From Brassica napus (taxonomy: Eukaryota; Streptophyta; Magnoliopsida; Brassicales; Brassicaceae), in the NCBI RefSeq assembly GCF_020379485.1, contig NW_026014772.1, forward strand, positions 363,570-427,569: a stretch of 64,000 nt of DNA. The letters run 5' to 3'. The position numbers were made by a program, and so were the translations under genes. The notes under the pieces were generated by a model that saw nothing but the letters and a program-made list of their open reading frames with translations, did no database searches and was not told the origin of the DNA. Of the stretch, positions 22,855 through 33,999 are shown one piece after another; position 1 is the first letter of the stretch; the number at the start of each line of letters is the position of its first letter.

Positions 22855-22862
22855 TATAAATA
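22855..22862 (+). promoter_or_regulatory. TATA box, C 5' LTR
   Basis: TATAAATA, then GGGGGC and a GAGAAAAACGTAGAG leader. The copy in the 3' LTR is at 30013-30020. Confidence 0.7.
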
Positions 22863-24344
22863 TGGGGGCTCTCTGGTCGATTTCATTATCCAATTCCAGA
22901 GTAAAATACTCAGAGAAAAACGTAGAGAAAAAGAAAGAGAGAAAGAGAGAGTTCCGGCCAAGAGAAAGGCCGATTGTGGTGGTGTTGTGTTCCGGCGACT
23001 CTGATCGTTTGAGAACTAACCCCGGTCAAGAATGGGAGATCAAGGCAAGGAGAAGAGCATGGAGAACCCAGACGTGGTTCACAGGGTATGTGATGGGCCG
23101 TGGCTCCATCAGACCGAACGGACGGTCCATGCGACCGCACCGCGGCTCTGCTCGGTTCCTAAGTCCCATCGGGCTCTCCTTATCTGTTTCCATTCGTTTC
23201 TCTTCTCTTCTCTCTGGTTAAACACGAAAGGTTGTGTTGGTTGAGTCCAAGGGACACGTCCCTAGGTTTTGGCCGAACATAATCAAACCGCTAGCCTAGA
23301 CACGGGTCGGTTAGTCGGATGATCCGATCGCACCAAGACTGGGCGGTTAGGACGAACGGTTGGGAATGACCCAAAGGGCACGAGTTGTCAAGAGTCATGA
23401 GTGTCCAAAGGTTGAGAGTTGCCAAAGGGTGTCAGTGACCAAAAGGTACGAGATACCAAAGGTTACGAACATCAAAAGGTACGAGGACCAAGAGGCATGA
23501 TTGGCCAAAGGGTGCATGTTCCAAACGGTGTCTTTCGGGACAGGTTAGGACCGATCCTTATGGATCAGCCTATGGCTTGTCTAGTTAGGACAAGGTCACG
23601 GTTTGTCTAAGCCAAGGTAGAGTCGCAAGGTCTGACCGGTTGCTAAGCCTTCCGGATTAGGCTTGAGGCTTACTCGGCCGATTGGATCCAGGCCTAAGGC
23701 CGGATCAGGTAAGGGAGTCCGTTGGGCCATTGAGCCGGACTTCATTGGCCGGTCGCACCTAGATTCTATCCGGTTAGACGGATTGGTCTTTGGGGACGAT
23801 CCGGATCTGTTTCTGTTTATCTATTCTGGACTATCTATCTGATTCTAAGTCAAGGGGTGGTTGGTTGAATGACTTAGGATACGGTAGGTAGGTTCATACG
23901 TTTTATGATTATGTTGACTGAGGTTTATCTAAGTTCTAGGAACCAAGCCAAGCATTGTAGAATCAATCCGTTCTATTCTCGGTTATGATTAATGCTTATC
24001 TGGTTGTGGTTTCAGGAACTAAGGATGGTTCTGGTCAAGCCAAGGAGCCGTGAAGGCTCGGTCAGTGAGAGGCTGTGTAACGTGTGGTTAGATGATGCTA
24101 GGGATGAACTAGTGATTGTCTATGAGACTGTTAAGAAGTTGTGTATTGAATCTCATGTTTCCAAGTAATACAAAGTTTATACATTGTTATTCCGCTGTGC
24201 AATCTGTTCCTTTGTTTATGAACCTCATATTCGAATATGACTTAGTAACTAAAAGACTTAAAATGGATCAAACAAGCAAAGAAATTAATAAGTAAACCTG
24301 CGGACTCCATCAGGTCGAGAGGCCAGGGTTCGGGTCTTACAAGT

Positions 24345-24356
24345 TGGTATCAGAGC
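24345..24356 (+). promoter_or_regulatory. Primer binding site (tRNA-iMet), element C
   Basis: TGGTATCAGAGC, 3 bp after the LTR end, intact. Confidence 0.9.
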
Positions 24357-24390
24357 ATGCTTGATTCTAGGATAGTTGGGTTATGCAGAC

Positions 24391-24412
24391 CACACACACA
24401 CACACACACACA
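24391..24412. repeat. (CA)11 microsatellite in the leader of C
   Basis: Equivalent to the (TG)16 of B on the other strand. Confidence 0.9.
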
Positions 24413-24585
24413 GCCAGCTGATTAGGTCTCACGGTGAGGTTTGATTGCTTAGTCTAGGGATTGTTTTGTTCTTTTTATGTTAGTGTGTTTCGTACTAACA
24501 TTGTCTGAATCCTTAGGCTGGACAAAGCAAATCGGGAAAGTCCCGAAGGAGTAAGAAAACAGCCGGTCAGTCTAGTCAAGTGGCC

Positions 24586-25961
24586 ATGGACGGGACCAAT
24601 CTATCCGGATTGCAAACCGATCCGGCCGCGGCTGACACTAGAGACGTGTTGCCAACTGATCAGGCTAATCTTACGGGGACGCAACAGGATGGTCAGGAAC
24701 ATCGGGAGAGTGATGAGGAAGTGGAATCCTCGAACGCTAACCGTGATGGTGACCAGCATGAGAGAGTGGCCGATGGAACGGCTAATGTGCCCGCAACACT
24801 GTCCAAAGAGGACTTGTTAGAGGCCATGAAGGTAATGGGGACTCAGGTGGCGGCTATGGCACAACTGTTCACGCCACTAGTGAACTCCTCGGTTGGCCAG
24901 GCTACGCCTGTGGCTACGACCACCCCCAACACCAATGGTCCAGTTGTGGAAACGGTTGAGGTGATCGAGATCGATCCACCGGAAAAGTCTGAAAAGAAGG
25001 TGGACTATCTGAGTCTGCTTCAACATTTATCCAGGTTGGGTACGAAGCATTTTCCGGTAGCACCGACCCTATTGTGGCAGACGAGTGGAGGAGTAGGCTG
25101 GTCCGAAACTTTCAATCAACTCGCTGTCCAGAGGATTACAGACGAGACATTGCGGTTCACTTCCTGGAAGGGGACGCGCATAACTGGTGGCTTGCAGTGG
25201 ACAAGCGCACCAATGGGAGTTTGGAAAGTTTTGCGGACTTTGAAGTTGAATTCAACCGCAAATACTTCCCTGCTGAGGCTTGGGATCGTCTGGAAGCTCA
25301 GTTTCTAGATTTTCCCAAGGCCGCAGGACCGTACGAGAGTACGAAGAAGAGTTCAACCGGCTCAGACGGTTTGTTGGAAGAGAGCTGGAGGACGAGGCAG
25401 TCCAGGTCCGTAGGTTCATCCGAGGCCTAAGGCCAGAACTGAAGACCCATTGCTCGATCCGCACTTTCAACACCGTCGGAGAACTGGTGGAACGGGTGGC
25501 TTTGCTAGAGTCTAACTTGGCTGAAGAAGCTAAGCTTAAGGCTAAGTCACAGTCTGGCCCGTCGGGCAAGACAAATGATAAAAAGAGGAAGTGGGACCAG
25601 GTGGACGGAGGTAAGACCTCTGGTGGCCGACCTACATGTCCCAAGTGTGGAAAGAATCATCCCGGTGAGTGCTGGAAGGCCATGGGGGCTTGTGTGCGAT
25701 GTGGCAGCATGGATCACACGATCCAAAACTGCACTCGACCAAACCGATTCTCAGACCAGTCCAGTGGCAGCGGCTCCGTGACTTGCTTCCTATGTGGCAA
25801 GACGGGACACTACAAGTCGGACTGTCCTAAGCTACAAGGAGGACAAGGGAAGGGCCGTGGAGACACAGGCAAGTCGACCCAGAGTAGGCCGACCACAACA
25901 CCAAGGGTGTATGAGCTGTCCCGGGACGACGGTGCTTCTGGATCGTTTGATTCGATCTCTG
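24586..25961 (+). pseudogene. gag, element C (first exon)
   Basis: ATG at 24586 in a strong GCCATGG context; the GTG six bases earlier is only an ORF extension. The N-terminal acidic region is open to about 25052, where one C is lost (CATTTTCCGG against CATTTCTCCGG in B). The capsid part is in the next frame (25074-25430), then another one-base loss near 25312. The remainder (25280-25972) has the EYEEEFNRLRRFVGRE helix, the Cys-rich motifs CPKCGKNHPGEC, CVRCGSMDHTIQNC (last Cys kept, unlike B) and CFLCGKTGHYKSDC. The coding sequence reaches SISG and the interval at 25962; unspliced, it ends two codons later at TAA. Confidence 0.9.
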
Positions 25962-26054
25962 GTAATTCCTAAATTTTTCTTTTTACATTCAAGTAGAAAA
26001 TGCTTGGTATGGAACCTAGAATGTCTAGGGGATTCTGATGGGGGTCTCTGTTAG
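25962..26054 (+). other. Candidate spliceosomal intron between gag and protease
   Basis: 93 nt starting GTAATTCC and ending CTCTGTTAG, with a U-rich 5' half (TTTTTCTTTTTAC). It sits exactly where B reads straight through (SISG-TLMIGG), so removing it restores the frame in phase 1. It is a multiple of three but has an in-frame TAA ten bases in, so retention would release Gag alone. The 3' end of a diverged homologue lies at 42821-42866, ending GTAG at the same codon. Length and borders fit a small plant intron. Function is inferred, not shown. Confidence 0.72.
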
Positions 26055-27490
26055 GAACCCTCATGATTGGTGGTGTGGAAACCCACGTACTTTTCGACAC
26101 AGGGGCTACACATAGTTTTGTGAGTCCGGGACTGGTCGGAAAGGGTCTGTTCTGTCTGGACGCTGGAGATAATTTTGGGATAGTGAGGGCGGCCGGAGGG
26201 CAAGCCATGAACTCACTAGGTCTCATGTCAAATATCCCAGTGTCAATACAGGGAAAGGTATTCCCTGTGGATTTGGTCTGTGTCCACCTAAAGAATCACG
26301 AAGTGATCCTAGGTATGGACTGGTTGGGAAAGTATCCGGCCACTCTCGATTGCCATAGAGGTCGTGTGCAATTGGAGACTGGGCTTTGACCGATCCAATA
26401 CCAATGTCTGTGTCCGGCTCAAGAGAAAGTAGTGGTTTCAGCAGTTCGAGCGATTCAGATGTTGGAACAGGGTTGTCAGTCCTTTTTGGCTACAATTACA
26501 ACTACAGAGCCGGGCAGTTCTGTCTGTCTGAAAGACCTTTCAGAGGATTCGTTGGTGTCGAAGTTCCCAGATGTGTTCCAGGTACCTCAGGGTGTCCCCC
26601 CTGATAGGTCGGATCCATTTACGATTGAACTAGAGCCAGGGACAGCTCCGCTGTCCAAGAGTCCGTACCGGATGGCTCCGGCCGAGATGGCCGAGCTAAA
26701 GAAGCAATTGGAAGAATTGCTTGACAAGGGGTTCATACGGCCAAGTAGCTCCCCTTGGGGTGCACCAGTCCTCTTTGTGAAAAAGAAGGATGGTAGCATG
26801 CGTCTGTGCATCGACTATCGAGGGTTGAACAGGGTCACTGTGAAGAACAAGTACCCGTTGCCCAGGATAGACGAGCTGTTGGATCAACTCAAAGGAGCCA
26901 AGTGGTTTTCCAAGATTGATTTGGCTTCAGGGTATCATCAGATCCCTATAGAGCCAAATGATATTAGGAAGACGGCATTTAGGACCAGGTACGGTCATTA
27001 CGAGTTCGTAGTGATGCCGTTCGGTCTGACCAATGCACCTGCCGCTTTCATGAAAATGATGAACAGCGTGTTCCGGGATTTCTTGGATGAATTCGTGATC
27101 ATCTTCATTGATGATATCCTAATTTATTCGAAGGATGAGGAATCTCATAGGAAACACTTGAGAGCCGTGCTGGAACGATTACGAGAACACAAACTCTATG
27201 CTAAACTCAGTAAATGCAGTTTTTGGCAGAAGAGTATTGGGTTCCTCGGCCATATTGTTTCCGATCAGGGCATCTCGGTGGATCCAGAGAAGATCAGGGC
27301 AATCAAGGATTGGCCCCGACCACGCAGTGCCACGGAAGTCAGAAGCTTCTTAGGGCTGGCAGGTTACTATAGGAAGTTTGTGAAAGGATTCGCAAGCCTG
27401 GCTCAGCCTATGACGCGGTTGACTGGGAAGGACGTTAAGTTCACATGGGCTGAAGAGTGTGAGGAATGTTTTCCGCACTTAAGAACATGC
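26055..27490 (+). pseudogene. Protease and reverse transcriptase, element C
   Basis: Protease 26055-26387: GTLMIGGVETHV, catalytic LFDTGATHSF (about 26090-26115), GMDWLGKYPATLDC. A TGA at 26388 replaces the His codon seen in B. The following frame (26432-27493) has the complete reverse transcriptase: [41 protein letters not shown], catalytic FIDDILIYS at about 27101-27130, [11 protein letters not shown], and [11 protein letters not shown], which is closer to consensus than the GLEGYYRKF of B. Loss of one C near 27470 (GTTTTCC against GTTTCTCC) ends the frame at the start of the connection to RNase H. Confidence 0.92.
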
Positions 27491-28137
27491 TGACTAGCAC
27501 ACCCGTCCTGGTGCTTCCGGAGGCCGACCAACCATATGTGGTCTATACGGACGTGTCCATCACTGGACTAGGTTGCGTATTGACCCAGCATGGGAAGGTC
27601 ATTGCCTATGCGTCCAGGCAGTTGAGGAAACATGAGGGAAACTACCCCACCCATGATCTCGAAATGGCTGCGGCAGTATTCGCCTTAAAGATTTGGCGAT
27701 CATACTTATATGGCGCCAAAGTTCAGATACTTACGGACCATAAGAGTCTTAAGTATATATTCACCCAGCCTGAGTTAAACTTAAGGCAGAGGAGGTGGAT
27801 GGAATTCGTAGCTGACTACGATTTGGACATCACCTACTATCCGGGAAAGGCTAATCTGGTAGCAGACGGTTTGAGCCGGAAGAGGGCTGACGTATCGGCC
27901 GAACGGGAGGCGGACGACCTGGACGGTATGGTCCGTGCTCTGCGGCTGAACGTGCTGACTACGGCAACCGAAGCTTTGGGGTTGGAGGCGGTTAACCAAG
28001 CCGACCTGCTTACTCGAATCCGGTTGGCTCAAGGTCAGGACAAGAACCTGAATAAGGTTGCTCAGAATGATAGGACGGAGTACCAGACTGCAAAAGGATG
28101 GTACCATCCTAGTAAACGGATGGATCAGTGTTCCTAA
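27466..28137 (+). pseudogene. RNase H, element C
   Basis: 223 open codons with [18 protein letters not shown] (first catalytic Asp), [13 protein letters not shown] (Glu), [12 protein letters not shown] (Asp) and [11 protein letters not shown] (Asp). It degrades the RNA strand of the RNA-DNA hybrid during copying. The GGA Gly that is a stop in B is intact here. An extra A near 28095 shifts the frame before integrase. Confidence 0.88.
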
Positions 28138-29437
28138 TGATATTAGTCTAAAGGAAGAGATTATCAGGGAGGCTCATAAGTCCAAGATGTACCAGAACCT
28201 TAAGAAAATTTATTATTGGATCCGTATGAAGGCAGATGTTGCGGAGTGGGTGGCCAAGTGTTCCACTTGCCAACTCATCAAAGCAGAACATCAGGTGCCT
28301 AGTGGGTTATTGCAAAGCTTGCCTATTCCGGAATGGAAATGGGATCACATCACAATGGACTTTGTGACCGGGTTCCCTACCACAAGGAATAAGAAAGATG
28401 CGGTTTGGGTTGTGGTTGATCGACTAACCAAATCAGCACACTTCCTGGCTATCAAGAAGTCGGATGGGGTAGATCAGATTGTATGTAAGTACATTGATGA
28501 GATCGTCCGACTACATGGTGTGCCGGCAAGCATAGTTTCAGATAGGGATTCAAGGTTTACATCTTACTTCTGGAAAGCTTTCCAAAAATCTTTAAAAACA
28601 AGAGTGAACATGAGTACAGCCTATCACCCACATACTGATGGACAGTCGGAACGTACGATCCAGACGTTGGAAGATATGTTGCGAGCATGTGTTTTAGACT
28701 GGGGTGATTCCTGGGAAAAACATCTACCCCTGGTAGAATTTACTTACAACGATAGTTTCCATAGTAGGACACCCTTGTGCTGGAACCAAGTTGGGGAACG
28801 CAGCATGATTGGTCCGGAGATTGTTGAAGAGACAACCGAAAAGATCAGGTTCTGGAGGGAGAAGATGAGACAGGCACAAGATCGCCAAAAGAACTATGCA
28901 GATCGAAGGAGGAAAGATCTCGAGTTTCAAGTAGGTGACTTGGTGTATCCCAAAATGATTACCTTCAAAGGACGAGTCCGAATTTCCAGGAGACGGAAGT
29001 TAGACCCGAGATACTTGGGGCCGTTCAAGGTCATTGAAAGAGTTGGGATGGTGGCCTACAAGTTGGACTTGCCGGCCAAGAAGGACGCATTTCATAATGT
29101 GTTCCACGTCTCCCAACTTTGGAAATGTTTGACGGAGCAAGACATCGCTCTTCCTGCCATTCCAGACAATCTTGGTAAGAACCTAACCTTGGAAACGAGG
29201 CCAGTTCGTATCATAGATAGGATGGAGAAAGCAACAAGGAAGAAGACGGTCCAGATGGTCAAGGTCGTCTGGGACTGTAATGGTCAGGATATAATCACTT
29301 GGGAAACCGAAGCTAGAATGAAAGCAGAGTACCCAGAGTGGTTGGATCAGTTTGTTTCCGAGAAGCATTCGATTCGGATTCGAGGACGAATCCATCCCAA
29401 GGGGGGGGAGACTTGTCACGCCCCCAATCCTGAGTAG
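28058..29437 (+). pseudogene. Integrase and chromodomain-like tail, element C
   Basis: 459 open codons but with two in-frame losses relative to B: about nine codons (FSVHPGAT region), which removes the first His of the HHCC zinc site, and about 17 codons ([12 protein letters not shown] region) in the core. Retained: CSTCQLIK, first Asp in [10 protein letters not shown], second in IVSDRDSRFTSYF, Glu of [14 protein letters not shown], the C-terminal fold GPFKVIERVGM and the chromodomain-like tail ([11 protein letters not shown]...VKVVWDC...TWETEA, about 29200-29345). The stop lies ~24 bp inside the 3' LTR. Without the zinc site and core segment the enzyme should be dead. Confidence 0.9.
29399..29413 (+). 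promoter_or_regulatory. Polypurine tract, element C
   Basis: AAGGGGGGGGAGACT immediately before the 3' LTR. Confidence 0.82.
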
Positions 29438-31477
29438 GATTGTTGGGACGGCCATGGTTCGAGGAAACGTGCAAGCCAGTCTTAGGACATCAAGGCAAGC
29501 GCTCCATGGTCGAGAAAGAAGGTTAAGGACATAAGGAAACTTAGACTTAACCTTATACAAGCTAAGAGACAGCTAGGACGAGTAAGACGGTAGCTGGACG
29601 AAGTGGACGAGTAGCTCGGCCAGCTCAATGAAGCTAGGTTCAGTTCACTCCAGCTCAGTCCCTAATAAGTCAGCTCCACTAGCTGGACTACTAGCTCACT
29701 CAGCTGAGGCAGCTGAGAGTCAGCTCATCTCAGCTAGACGGACTGTCCGGGCTTTAGGCCGATGGTCCGGGTCCGAGTCAGTGGCGGGCTGTGAGGTCCG
29801 GCCATGAGGCCATGGGCTGTTGGGTCTTTGGACAAGGCCGTGGGCAAAGTCCAGGAGGCCTGGGGCGTGGGTTGGGCTTGTGACCGACCCCAAACCCAAT
29901 CAGAAAGGGCGAAGGGATGCAAGTGGCCAAAAGGGGACAACCCTTGGCCGATGGTGCCCATTCGCTAGCAAGTCGTGCCTGTTCGTGGGGCAAGACTTAC
30001 CCCCTTGTTTTCTATAAATATGGGGGCTCTCTGGTCGATTTCATTATCCAATTCCAGAGTAAAAAACCCAGAGAAAAACGTAAAGAGAAAGAAAGAGAGA
30101 AAGAAAGAGAGAAAGAGAGAGTTCCGGCCAAGAGAAAGGCCGATTGTGGTGGTGTTGTGTTCCGGCGACTCTGATCGTTTGAGAACTAACCCCGGTCAAG
30201 AATGGGAGATCAAGACAAGGAGAAGAGCATGGAGAACCCAGATGTGGTTCACATCGTATGTGATGGGCCGTGGCTCCATCAGACCGAACGGACGTTCCAT
30301 GTGACCGCACCGCGGCTCTGCTCAGTTCCTAAGTCATCCGGCTCTCCTTATCTGTTTCAATTTGTTTCTCTTCTCTTCTCTTCTCTCTGGTTAAACACGA
30401 AAGGTTGTGTTGGTTGAGTCCAAGGGACACGTCCCTAGATTTTGGCCGAACATAATCAAACCGCTAGCCTAGACACGGGTCGGTTAGTCGGATGATCCGA
30501 TCGCACCAAGACTGGGCGGTTAGGACGAACGGTTGGGAATGACCCAAAGGGCACGAGTTGTCAAGAGTCATGAGTGTCCAAAGGTTGTGACTTGCCAAAG
30601 GGTGTCAGTGACCAAAAGGTACGAGATACCAAAGGTTACGAACATCAAAAAGTACGAGGACCAAGAGGCATGATTGGCCAAAGGGTGCATGTTCCAAACA
30701 GTGTCTTTCGGGACAGGTTAGGACCGATCCTTATTGATCAGCCTATGGCTTGTCTAGTTAGGACAAGGTCACAGTTTTTCTAAGCCAAGATAGAGTCGCA
30801 AGGTCTGACCGTTTGCTAAGCCTTCCGGATTAGGCTTGAGGCTTACTCGGCCGATTGGATCCAGTCATAAGGCCGGATCAGGTAAGGGAGTCCGTTGGGC
30901 CATTGAGCCGGACTTCATTGGCCGGTCGCACCTAGATTCTATCCGGTTAGACAGATTGATCTTTGGGGACGATCCGGATCTGTTCGTGTGTTCTGTTTAT
31001 CTATTTTGGACTATCTATCTGATTCTAAGTCAAAGGGTGGTTGGTTGAATGACTTAGGATACGGTAGGTAGGTTCATATGTTTTATGATTATGTTGACTG
31101 AGGATTATCTAAGTTCTAGGAACCAAGCCAAGCATTGTAGAATCAATCCGTTCTATTCTCGGTTATGATTAATGCTTATCTGGTTGTGGTTTCAGGAACT
31201 AAGGATGGTTCTGGTCAAGCCAAGGAGCCGTGAAGGCTCGGTCAGTGAAAGGCTGTGTAACTGTGGTTAGATGATGCTAGGGATGAACTAGTGATTGTCT
31301 ATGAGACTGTTAAGAAGTTGTGTATTGAATCTCATGTTTCCAAGTAATACAAAGTTTATACATTGTTATTCCGCTGTGCAATCTGTTCCTTTGTTTATGA
31401 ACCTCATATTCGAATACGACTTAATAAGTAAGCATGTGGACTCCATCAGGTCGAGAGGACAGGGTTCAGGTCTTACA
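29414..31477 (+). repeat. 3' LTR of element C
   Basis: TGTCACGCCCCC to GGTCTTACA, close to the 5' LTR. TATA at 30013-30020. The purine-rich leader has an expanded GAAAGAGAGAAAGAAAGAGAG run (about 30080-30120), and ~30 bp near 31420 are missing. Confidence 0.93.
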
Positions 31478-31833
31478 GTCAGCACACACAGGATGTTCGT
31501 GGCTGTCCATCAGTAATCATATCAGCACGTTGGTCCTTCGACTCTGCATGCTGGCCCTTCCCGTGGACTGTTTGGGTGATTTTGGCCCACGTGGGCTATT
31601 TGTTCAGTACACACAGGACGTCTGTGGGTGTCCGCCATAACACACAGGACGTCCGTGGCTGTTTGTGGCTGTCCGTCAGCACACACAGGACGTCCGTGTG
31701 TGTCCATGTGTGTCTATCAGCACACACAGGATGTCTGTGGGTGTCCGTCAGCACACACAGGACGTCCGTGTGTGTCCGTCAGCATACACAGGACGTCTGT
31801 GGCTGTCTGTGTGTGTCCGTCAGCACACACAGG
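31478..31833. repeat. Satellite array, block 4
   Basis: A short piece with one spacer module (near 31530) and several 31-bp units, ending CAGCACACACAGG at the broken end of D1. Confidence 0.93.
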
Positions 31834-33999
31834 CAGTTTTGGGAGAGATCAAGGGGGAAGTTATGAACGACTTTCTGGTGGCTTTTAATCCGTGAGGTTA
31901 TCACCCAAAGCATCCTCCAGGGCCTGAGAACACACGCAATTGGTGAGGAAAGAAGGTAGATGACCGGAATTCATTCCCAAAGGCCAAGACAGCCTTAAGG
32001 GCAGATGTGTGTAGAAAGGCAGTTTCATGGAAGTGCAAGGGGAGTTATGAACGACCCTGTGGTAGGTTTTCACCACTGATGAACACGTCCTAGGCTTCCT
32101 CTGCATCTTGGGAACACACGCAAATACCCAGGAGAGAAGGGAGAAGGCCGGACTTCACTCACAAAGGCATGAATAGCCTTGAAGGTGGATGCAGTGTAGA
32201 AACTGGTTTCATGGAAGTTCCATGGAAGGGATCAGGGGTGCGACCCATGAATGGATCTTATCAATACAGGAGTTATGTGATAAGGGTTGATAGAGGCGTT
32301 CACTGGAGGAGCATGGCCGAACATAATAAGGAAAGTCACATGATCTAATCAGATCATGTATAAGGTAACCGGTTTTATGATTACCTTTGAATTACAATTC
32401 TGTTGACTGTGGAATTGATCATGGCCAAGTATGGCACGTCCTTGAGGACTATATATATTAGGAATGTTTATGGTGTAGTCTGTTGGATCAGGCCTGATGG
32501 CACTGAACCAAGGCCTTGGCCGGTTCAGGAATGGTGCCCATGGCCTTGGCCGGGCTGTTCATGATCGGGATCTATATGGCCTGGGTCGATTATTTGGAAT
32601 CTGATTATGGGAATCCCTTAGTTATGAATTATCATGAGTTTTCATGTATTTTAATCAACTTTTAGGAATTGATTTGATGATGTCCAGTTTTGGCCGGTTT
32701 GGCTGATTTTGGCCGAGATCTATAGGATCGAGGCCGGTTCTGAAAATTCTGATTATGGCATTCTCTTAGTTGGGAATTATCATGAATTATCATGAATTTT
32801 AATTAGTTTTTGGAGCATACTTGGAAGAGGTCATTTTTGTACCTGAGAGCATACTGATGCTTATCTGATGGAGTTGTGTTGGGTTTGGTCATGTGTGAAC
32901 CATTAATCCGACTCATGGAGGAGGCACATGGGGGTCCTGGTATTAGAGGAACCATGTGGATTGCAAGGTCCAATATGTTTGGAACCAGCAGGAAGCCATG
33001 AATAAGAGTATAGCTAGTACTTGATGCCGTGGACCATAAGTACTGAGCTTGGGTGTTATTATTCAAGGAAGGCCGTGTGTGATATGATCATGGGTAAGGA
33101 TGGACGACCTGATCCATAGATGATGGATCAAGTTGTCTGATCTGATTGATCAAAGGATGCACCGGTGGTAAGAGGAGGACTGATCGGCTTCGTTGGGACA
33201 TGGTTCCATGGCCAGTTAGGTACGTGTGAAGACTCATCAGTTCTGGGTCATGTGGGGTGGTTGGTTGATTGACTCAGGATCTGATGGGCGTTTTTAGTCC
33301 ATGAGCTGGACTTGGTATCATAAGTTGATAAGGCAAAAGGATGTGGGACAGTGCATGAGCAGGTAAGGGCCAGATGCATGTCCTTAGCTGTTTGAAGACT
33401 TCTCAAAGGTTACTTATGTCTGTGGGGATGGTTGGCTGAATGACTAAGTACCTAAGGGAGTTGTTTTGTGTGTGTAACGGAGCTGGACGCAGTATATGGC
33501 AGCTGGCCATAGCTCGGTCCTAGCTCAGTTCGAGTGTGATAGCTCGATCAGCTGGTATATGAGTTAATTCAGCTAGAGTAGCTGGGCCGATGAGCTAACA
33601 AGCTCCGTGGATGTGGCAAAGGTATGATCTAGCAATGTTTCATAGATCTAGATAGAATGGTTAGGGAAAATGGAACCTCAGATTTGTATGACTTTGTTCG
33701 TGTAACCTTGGAGCTAGCTGGTAGTTGAGTATACTAACCATTAGCTGAGGTGATTCGACCGGACAAGTATTAGATTGGATTTAGTCCAATGGATGATAGA
33801 TGTTATTCCGCTGTGCATAAGTTGAAATGATCTAAGCTAGGGAATGACTAAGGTAGTCTTGAGCTAAGATCTGAGTTAGCCCTCGCCTATGGGCGATGTT
33901 TTTAAATAAAGGGCGAAATTTTTAGTGGTTCGGTCAGTGTATGGACCGAGCGACGTGAGGCATCGACCGCGGCCTAGTCGGCCGGGATCGGGTCTTTCA
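31834..33999 (+). mobile_element. Truncated LTR D1 (Tekay-like D family)
   Basis: Plus-orientation copy of the LTRs at 40057-42820 and 59836-62755. It starts inside U3 (GCAGTTTTGGGAGAG, matching the complement near 41900) and ends GGGATCGGGTCTTTCA (TTACA in the others). It therefore lacks roughly the first 900 bp, including the TATA region. It retains a ~600-bp segment (about 32400-33060) that D2 lacks and D3 has. No internal region is attached and no coding is seen: a truncated solo LTR or one side of a rearranged element. Confidence 0.8.

Larger units (their letters stand above)
22256..24341 (+). repeat. 5' LTR of element C
   Basis: TGTCACGCCCCC to GGTCTTACA, followed by AGT and the primer binding site. 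TATA at 22855-22862. The first ~320 bp hold AGCT motifs at near 10-bp spacing (22435-22565). Both LTRs of C keep segments that B has lost from one LTR or the other. Confidence 0.93.
22256..31477 (+). mobile_element. Ty3/gypsy element C (Tekay-like chromovirus), full length but broken
   Basis: Plus-strand sister of B: 5' LTR 22256-24341, primer binding site, gag, a 93-nt intron-like interval, protease, reverse transcriptase, RNase H, integrase with chromodomain-like tail, purine tract, 3' LTR 29414-31477. Flanks read GTCTG and GTCAG, a 4/5 match and so a doubtful target duplication. Frameshifts in gag (about 25052 and 25312), a stop at 26388, frameshifts near 27470 and 28095, and two in-frame deletions in integrase inactivate it. 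Interior identity to B is high by eye. Confidence 0.93.

Noticed and set aside
22759..23244. ORFs of 70-134 codons around the TATA/leader of the B, C and E LTRs
   Set aside because: They recur at the same LTR position on both strands, are built from the purine-rich leader, and show no protein resemblance.
11654..31477. Integrated plant pararetrovirus
   Set aside because: LTRs, target duplications, integrase and chromodomain are present; no movement or coat protein is seen.
31834..33999. Host gene or noncoding RNA in the non-satellite stretch
   Set aside because: The whole stretch aligns with LTRs D2 and D3 in complement and has no ORF of note.
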